NCBI GenBank assembly: GCA_013400115.1
Contig: VXBP01005182.1
Coordinates: 36,013-100,012 of the forward strand
Direction: 5' to 3'
Source of the DNA: Rhinopomastus cyanomelas
Taxonomy: Eukaryota > Chordata > Aves > Bucerotiformes > Rhinopomastidae
DNA length: 64,000 nt
Part shown: in pieces, positions 56,981 to 64,000 of the stretch
Numbering within the stretch: position 1 is the first letter of the stretch
Layout of the letters: every line of letters starts with the position of its first letter
Notes under the pieces: generated by a model
What the model saw: the letters and a program-made list of their open reading frames with translations, nothing else
Databases searched by the model: none
What the model was told of the DNA's origin: nothing
Program-made: the position numbers and the translations under genes

Positions 56981-58907
56981 AAAACATTTTTTCCACAAGA
57001 AGGAAAGTTTGCAAAAAAAACCCTGAAACCAAAATGTAACTCTAGAAAAACTAGATTTTCTCTGTGAACCACACAAAATAAAAATAAAATTACTCTTGAT
57101 GACACAGGATTTCATCCCTCTCTAATGTATTTAACACATCCTGACAGTGCATTACACACAAAAGGCCCAGCCTACAAAAGAGTAGTAACCCCATGCTTTC
57201 TGCATTCTACAGTGGCTACTTCAATATGTCTCAAAAAATTGTGTGCAACACTGTAAGAAAACAGCAGTTCTACTCTGGCATGTTACAGCTTTTCTTGTTG
57301 AAAACATCAAATTCCTCTCTCATACAAAAAGCAAACACATCTTTTCCAATGAAAAATACTGCAGTTTATGATTTCTACATGATTTAGAATGAACATTAAA
57401 ATGAAATGCAGAAGTTTTAATGTATGCTGGGATATAAAAGAGTATCAGAAGAAGGTTTATGGCTACTCCAACACAAAAGACTCCTCTTGTAAGCTTTTTT
57501 TTTTTTTTAATTTCCAAACTTGACAGTCAGAAATTTTCTTTGTCACTGAAATGACAGGAAACTGAGAAACAGTGAAGGATTTTTATTTCCTGATTTTGAA
57601 TTTGCACTACAGTAGCACATTGTATTTCTCTAGTGACCATTCAGCCAACATTAAAAGGGAATGTATTTATTGCAGTAGTGTTATCAATTTATCTGTATGC
57701 AACAGTGTTTGATTTCAGAATTTCTCTGAGAATTGGCAACTTTCTTTTCTAGGTTAACAATTCCATCTTGAAAGTGTTTTCAGATGTGAAAAATGCACTC
57801 ACAAAAATTGCAAACCACTCATTTTATTGAACTTATTTCTGAAATGTACCACTGCTACATTATCTCAGTGCAGGATGTCAGTGCTTTTGAAGCTTTCAAA
57901 ATTCCTAATGTAAAGCCAAATACTGTCTATAGGAAGCTCTGTAACAGTTAAGATATCTGATAAAGTCCATAAATAAATGAAGATTCATGTTTAGAATGAC
58001 TTGACATTTTAGAAATATCTATTTGTCATCATCAACTTTCCTTTAAGACTTTTCAAGTACTACAAATTGCAAAAGGCAGCCAAGAAGTAGTTCCATATCT
58101 CTTCATTGCCATCAAACAAACAACTCTATTTTCATTCAGGAAAAAACCTTTTTTGTCACTTTTACTCCAGTTTAAGAATGATAAAACATTATGCCTGTAG
58201 ATCGTTTGCATCAAACTGTCTTTGTTTCCTGAGTCACTGCTGCATGTTCACTTGAATGGCTGATGAAGATGACTCCTATCTTGGAGTCCAGCATGAAATG
58301 TGGAATTTTTCATAACACCTTGATGACACCTTAAATCTGACATCTCAAAATGTGTCCTGGTATGAAGCTACCATACAGAAAGCATTATATATTATATTGC
58401 ACAGATTCCCCTGTCCTTCCTCCAAAGCAGAAATTGTGTGGTAATCACCTCCCTACACATAATCCATCTCTTTCCCTACAAACACTTCCAAAAGTTCTCC
58501 AGACTTGTTTGTGTGCTGGTAGAAGAGAGGACTAAATTACGGCAACCACAGCCTTGCATTTATCCCTAACTCTCTGGTACCTCCCACATACAGCAATGGC
58601 TTGGAAAAGTGAAAAGCTTAATGGGCAGATTTTCTTTGTTGGGAAACTAAAAAATTCTGGAAAATTTCTAAAAGAAAAACAGACAATTACAGAGTACTAC
58701 AGAAATGGAAAAAGTGCAGGAAGGCCACTTTGCACCACCTCCTCTAATCTCTCAGAAGGTAGTGGATGGGAAATGCACAAGTAGTAACTGGAGACTTGAT
58801 TTCAAGGAGTAAGAGTGGCTTATCAGTTACTGATGTTTTAATCTGCATTCAGTGACAACTTTTAGAAGCAGTAATGGAAGAAGTTACATGAGAATATTCA
58901 TGAGAAG
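56981..58907. other. Unique AT-rich intergenic DNA
   Basis: No gene or transposon recognised; a T run of about 14 bases is at 57496-57509. Confidence 0.5.
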
Positions 58908-59020
58908 AGAATCAAAGAATCATAAAAAGTTTTGCTTTGGAAAGGACACTTAAAGGTCATCTAATCCAATCTTCCTACAGTGAATAGGAACATCTTGAAC
59001 CAGTTTGCTCAGATGATACA
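58908..59020 (-). mobile_element. Old CR1 3' fragment
   Basis: 'agaatcaaagaatcataaaa', 'tttggaaaggacacttaaag', 'gtcatctaatccaatcttcc' and 'accagtttgctcagatgat' follow the tail and 3' part of the CR1 subfamily seen at 21782 ('gaccaagttgcttaaagccc'). Confidence 0.75.
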
Positions 59021-59685
59021 GTCTAATTCAAGAAGCTGGAAAATATAGTTTTCATCACATGGGAACTGCTGAGATTTCAACATCTGTGTTTGTAGGAAAC
59101 AGTGAAATCTTTCTCCATTGTGAAACTATTTCACTCACTGTGGTTAGAAACAGAAATAATTAAATTATAGGTGAAAAATCTCAATAATCTTGAAAAGTGC
59201 ACCAAAATAATTGGAGTGTATTTGCTTGCTTGCTAGCATTTTAAATGGGCATTTTGCAGCATAAACCTATGACATAGGAAATGTTCTTCTTGTTTTGTCT
59301 TTCAGGGACTGCTTTTGCGTTGGTAGAATACTGAGTGTAAGAACATTCCTCAGCAAAGGCAATAAAACTGCATGATTTATGTATGAAACCAAGAGCAGAG
59401 GAGCAGTAAAAATTAGAGAAGGAAATATTCTTTAACCCCACACAAAGAATAGAGTTTTTAAATATGACACTTCATGATTCATAAAATTAGTACACAAGGC
59501 TAATGCTTTATGATTCATGACCGTACTGACATTTCGAATATACTTGCTTTTACACTTAATATTTAGCAAATATTAGTGCTAGTTTGAATAATACAGATAC
59601 TATCTTTCTGAAAGTTGTTAACAATACTCAGAAACTTCCTTTCTCTCCTCAATAGGTTTAGCATAGGAAGAAAGAAAGCAGAAAT
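59021..59685. other. Unique AT-rich intergenic DNA
   Basis: No gene or transposon recognised. Confidence 0.45.
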
Positions 59686-59728
59686 ACTAGATCTTTCAAG
59701 GTCCCTTCCAGTCTGTAATGATTCTATG
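59686..59728 (+). mobile_element. CR1 tail, about 43 bases
   Basis: 'actagatctttcaaggtccc' then 'ttccagtctgtaatgattct' is the extreme 3' end of a young-type CR1 on the plus strand. Confidence 0.82.
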
Positions 59729-59774
59729 TGCACATAAATGTATAGACACATCACAGTGCTTATCTATGATATGA

Positions 59775-59832
59775 ACACGGATAGACAGACAGATAGATAG
59801 GTAGATAGACAGTCATACAGACAGACAGATAT
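59775..59832. repeat. GATA/GACA microsatellite
   Basis: Interspersed GATA and GACA units with a few interruptions. It lies between a plus-strand and a minus-strand CR1 tail. Confidence 0.9.
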
Positions 59833-59857
59833 AATCACAGCGGGGAATGTAGTCTAG

Positions 59858-60070
59858 TATAGAATCATAGAATAGCTCTGGTTGCAAAAAACCTTCACGA
59901 CTATAAAGTAACCCAAGTGACCAAGGCCACCACGTCCCTAAGCCTCATATATACATGACTCTCAAATACATCCAGGGATGCCCACCTTGTGTGCCCTGTT
60001 CCATTGCCTGGTGATCCTTCCAATGAAGTTTTTCCTAATGCCTAAGTGAAATGTGCCCTAATGCAACCTG
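59858..60070 (-). mobile_element. Old CR1 3' end
   Basis: 'tatagaatcatagaatagct', 'ctggttgcaaaaaaccttca', 'acatccagggatgcccacct' and 'ccaatgaagtttttcctaat' match the old CR1 family in order on the minus strand. Confidence 0.88.
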
Positions 60071-61948
60071 ATCATGTGTTTCAGAGCTATGAGAGCACGT
60101 TTAAATCTGAGTTTAATGCTAAACCCATGATCCTTCTTGTGACTCATCAGTCACACTCCTGAACTGCAGAAGAATGTTTAAACAATGCACCTTAAACAAT
60201 GTTGTTCTCTTGTCCCTTTTTCAACTAAATTGAACCTCTAACTTTTCCCCTTCTCCCTGAGCTCCAAATCAAGCTATTTTTTCACCGAAGATTAAATTGC
60301 AGGCCTTCTGAAGTTAAGAGGACTTTCATTCACCCTCAGTATCGGTACCATTTTATCCCAATTGACCTAAGTCTCAGTCTTATTGTAAGCTCTCAGTAAC
60401 AAACCAAAAGTAACCAGTAAGACAACATGAACTTCATAGAATCACAGACCTTAAATGGCTTTGGCATATTTTCACATTTTAGGCAGTCAACAAGAGTGTC
60501 TGGGAGAAACACACACTAAACTTGCTTTCAACATCTGTTTATATCTCTATGGGAAGAATGTGCAATATTTGACATTTTTCTAATGAAGACCTCTTTTCTA
60601 AATCCATTTAAACTGTCTGTTGCCTAATGTATCTTTTAACCTATTATTGATTCTTTTAACGTGTATGGTTCTGATTCTTCTTCAAATAATTTTAACTCTT
60701 GGGTACATGCTGATCAGTGTTTTTTAACGTCCAGAAACACTTAAGGTTCCTGTTTTTCCCTTTTTAAAGTCTGTAGCATGAATCTCAAACTTTCTCATTA
60801 TAGAAGTCAGATGCAGGTCACCAGAGACTTCAATCTAAAAACTATTTCAGATGCATCACAGAATTTTATTAGCTTCCCCCAAAGTATAGGATGGTGCCCA
60901 ACCTCTCTTTTGAAATGTCTGTAAAGATGAAGGGCTGAAAAAATTGCTGCAGATTTCTGTTAAATTTGTATCTATAAGCTCTAATAAAAAAATACGAAGC
61001 TATACTTAATTTCATTTTCTTGTTCTTTTGTTTGGTTTTGTTACTTTTTGGGGTTTTTTTTACTGTACTGTTTCAGTTTTATCTCGCATTTGCAATGCAT
61101 GGTGGTTTTGGTCCCTACATACACAATAGTGGAACATGTATGCATTTTGTATTAATTTCCAGTGGAAAGAAAAATTCCATTCTCTAAAGTGTGATAAAAA
61201 TCTGACCAATAGTTTCAGTAACAAATAAAGATGCTTGGTTTCTCTGATGTAAGAAGAAATAAGAGCATAAGATATTCCCAGGGGGACACAGGGCAGCACA
61301 GGAATCTTCTCTCTCAAGAGCCCATGCAGCACATATTAGTATTTCTCTCTTTAAACATAACTCCCTCTGTGTATGATTTTAACAGTAGTCCGTACTGATT
61401 AAGTAAAGCTCCTTTTTATTGCTGGATGACAATTTTGTTGCTCTGTTTCTTACAACAGGAATCTCTCATTTGTTCCCAGATTCAATGGCTATGAGGCAAA
61501 TTTCTTCCACGCGTCTCTCCTTCCCTTCTCCTAAATTTTACTTCCTCAGTAATTCAAGATCACGGCCAAGCTGTGACTTTGCTTCTCTGTCCAGGGCCAG
61601 CTCTGCAGTGCAAATAAAATATTAGCAAATCCCTTTTCCTCTTGATACACACAGTGATTACACTAAATCCACTAAATCATTCAGATGAGGAATGTTAACA
61701 GAGGAGCAGCAGTGCAAATATATGCACAAAGCAATCACAGATTTGCCTTGTCTCTCAAGCAGTCATGCAAGCAGGGTTTGCAGATGGAACTGTCCTTGTC
61801 CTTTTGTTTTCTTTTAATGGGAACAATCAAAGCCAAATAGCAGTAAATGTATACAGTAAACATGGTCTGAAAGACAGTCATTCTTCCTCTGTTCTCTGTG
61901 AACCCTCACCATCCTCCATCAGCCAACACTGCTCTAAGTGCCACCTGG
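60071..61948. other. Unique intergenic DNA
   Basis: No gene recognised. 'cttcatagaatcacagacct' at about 60434 may be a trace of a CR1 tail. The remainder is AT-rich and unassigned; the 90-residue minus-strand frame at 61060-61332 shows no domain. Confidence 0.45.
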
Positions 61949-62082
61949 CATAGAATCATAGCATCATTAGGGATTGGAAGGGACCTCGAAAGATCATCTA
62001 GTCCAATCCCCCTGACACAGAAGGATCACCGAGACCAAGTCACACAGGAACACATCCAGGTGGGCCTTGAACATCTCCAGTT
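61949..62082 (-). mobile_element. CR1 LINE 3' end, minus strand
   Basis: 'catagaatcatagcatcatt', 'agggattggaagggacctcg', 'gatcatctagtccaatcccc' and 'gaccaagtcacacaggaac' form a well-preserved young-type tail. The copy ends after 'gaacatctccagt'. Confidence 0.94.
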
Positions 62083-63310
62083 TGATCTTATTTAAACTAA
62101 CAACTTATTTGGACTAACAACTCTTTGGGGTGAAAATGTCAAAAGTGGAAGCAGCACACCTATGGTACCACATAAATATCAAGAATTTACCTTCAGTACC
62201 TTGAATTACAATCCTTTCAGCCAGTTAAACAGGTATTAAACCACTGCAGTGAGACTGTGCAAATCATAACAATTCATAGGAAAAAAACCCAGTAAGTCAT
62301 TTAATTTCTGCTAATATTATAATCCACCTTTTGATTCCACTTAATAGCAATGGGAATGGTTTCATTAGTAATATTCAAAGTCATATTCACAGTAATAAAC
62401 TATGCTGTGAGGATTTCTCACCTTAAAGGGGTTTGCATGTGCTTTGTTACCTCAGTTCCATCAGTAGTCGATGCCTTTTCAGTGACAATCACATAAAATA
62501 CAGATGTGTCAGCATCTGGCCCTGAGGTCTCGGCCACAACCCCTGTCATAAATCCCTCTAGGTTTTGTTCTCAAAGCACGTGGGTAGCACGTTGCAATGG
62601 CAGCCTAACTATAACGTTGATGCTTCCTACCTGTGGCAACACACTCGCAGTGATGAGGCCTGAAACTCCCAATTTAAGTCACACAGGCTACGGAGCTGCT
62701 GAAAGGGAGACTCCTTTGCTCTTGCCCACTTGAACTAGTACTGAACCACGTTGCCCTGAGGATAAAGATCCGACACTGATCCACAGAGCCTCATGAGATC
62801 CTCTGCTGCAGCATTTATTTGTACAACAGCTAGTTCCTGCTGGTTTTACAGTCACTTAAAGGGCAGCACTAAAACTTCTGCCATCTGCAGCTATGCATCT
62901 CAGTGACGGCTGCTTTATTTCCCTGTAGTATCGTGTATATTAGAAATATAAAGCTGTACTCACCACAGCCAGTGCTGGAATTAGACAGAAATACACTGCC
63001 CAGGACCGCGAGTAGAGTGAAGCAGGCATTTTGCAGAGTAGTACATGTATTCTCCATCACTTTCATAGACACTTTCTAGATGTTAATGTCAAATGATACA
63101 AACACGTTGTCTAAGCCCGGCTGTATTTCTGACTTTTAGTCACCATCATCTTATTAGCATCTTTCAGGTCTTTTGTCCTAATTTTTCTGCAAGAGAGAAA
63201 GGCAAGAAAGTCTTCTTCTCACACCTTCGAGTTGCTTTTAATCTCTGCCTACAGGTAACATGTCCATCCTGGCAGTGTGTGTGTGTGGTTGTCTCTGTAG
63301 GTGCACCTTG
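62083..63310. other. Unique intergenic DNA
   Basis: No gene or transposon recognised in 1.2 kb. Confidence 0.45.
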
Positions 63311-63389
63311 TTGTGGGGGGATTGGACTAGATGATCTTTCAAGGTCCCTTCCAGTCCGTAATGATTCTGTGATTCTATGGTTCTATGAT
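63311..63389 (+). mobile_element. CR1 tail with octamers
   Basis: 'tgtggggggattggactaga', 'tgatctttcaaggtccctt', and four octamer-type units (ATTCTGTG ATTCTATG GTTCTATG). Young-type, truncated to about 80 bases. Confidence 0.93.
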
Positions 63390-63972
63390 CTTTATCTAAC
63401 ACTTTTTTATGCCTCCATGACCCACAGCACGCTTTTTCCACATTTCTGCTCTTGGGTCATCACATTTGCTTTCTCTCCTTAGCTTGCACATACTAGCCTT
63501 TCTCTAACCCAACCACTTTAACTTACGGATCTGCTTCATTGTTTCTCCCTCTCTGTATGCATCCCATCTTTTTTCTGCATTTTTCCCCAACCAGCCTGAT
63601 TATTGTACTACTTCTTTCTTTCCTCTCCCCCATGCTGCCTACAGAACTTACTGAAGGCAGAAAGGTGTACAGAAATATACACACCACCTCTCTCTTTCTG
63701 TTCCTATTTTTCTGAGCAATTGTACAATCTTCTTGAAGATGAATCCTGAATACTGTGAATGCAAATCTGCTCAGCTTCCCTAGATTTCCCACAAGGGTTA
63801 GAAACTACCCACATGTTTTGTCAGCTGGGATACAGACATTCACTTTACTTGAACCGGGATCATGACTTGAACAGTTTGAGAAAGGGGAAGAAACACTTTC
63901 TGGATTGCACTCTTAGTGGTATGATTTAATTTTAGGCAGTCCTGAATGGAGCAGGGGTATCAGAGTTGATGT
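63390..63972. other. Unique intergenic DNA
   Basis: No gene or transposon recognised. Confidence 0.45.
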
Positions 63973-64000
63973 TCATAGGATCATAGGATGTTAGGGGTTG
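63973..64000 (-). mobile_element. Start of a CR1 copy cut by the window end
   Basis: 'tcataggatcataggatgtt' followed by AGGGGTTG is a reverse-complement CR1 tail that continues beyond the window. Confidence 0.75.

Noticed and set aside
60434..60470. Possible CR1 tail ('catagaatcacagacctt')
   Set aside because: Too short to separate from chance; only the tail octamer is similar.

Overview
This is a vertebrate genomic window and almost certainly avian. The diagnostic signal is dense, 5'-truncated copies of the CR1 (Chicken Repeat 1) LINE. Each ends in the characteristic CR1 3' tail: an 'actagatgatctttcgaggtccctt' type block followed by ATTCTATG-type octamers. I count about thirty CR1 copies or fragments in both orientations, from several subfamilies of different age. 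By eye they cover roughly 18% of the window. That is high for a bird and would fit a CR1-rich lineage such as woodpeckers and relatives, but this lineage guess is inference only.

I found no convincing host protein-coding exon, no complete gene and no RNA gene. The open frames are either CR1 open reading frame 2 (ORF2) remnants, chance frames in AT-rich intergenic DNA, or frames running through N gaps. The most intact coding remnant is in the CR1 copy at 30232-31150. It keeps an open frame from the reverse transcriptase FADD catalytic motif nearly to the ORF2 stop.

Layout: 1-5.4 kb has an N-gapped CR1 followed by an inverted CR1 pair. 5.4-10.8 kb is mostly unique AT-rich DNA with short CR1 pieces. 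10.8-12.7 kb holds the longest CR1, on the minus strand, which spans ORF1-like coiled-coil sequence to the tail but has internal deletions. 16.2-17.5 kb has a minus-strand endogenous retrovirus (ERV) long terminal repeat (LTR) followed by a chimeric CR1. 21.8-23.2 kb is an old, long minus-strand CR1, followed by a possible second LTR. 24.4-30.2 kb is unique. 30.2-31.8 kb has the young CR1 and a short CR1 ending in a palindrome. 36.3-36.7 kb is a compact minus-strand LTR. 38.7-39.2 kb and 48.9-49.2 kb are two related plus-strand LTR fragments. 44.7-46.8 kb is a CR1 interrupted by a GC-rich, LTR-like block with an 18-base match to a tRNA-Phe primer-binding site. The remaining 49-64 kb is unique DNA with scattered CR1 pieces and simple repeats.

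No new multi-gene system is visible. The best leads are (1) a possibly propagating, internally deleted CR1 lineage, (2) the tRNA-Phe-primed ERV remnant with an unusual GC-rich promoter-like LTR, (3) nested and chimeric CR1 events, and (4) two AT-rich homeobox-site-rich stretches that could be conserved non-coding elements. Repeat family names come from remembered consensus patterns and were not checked against a database.
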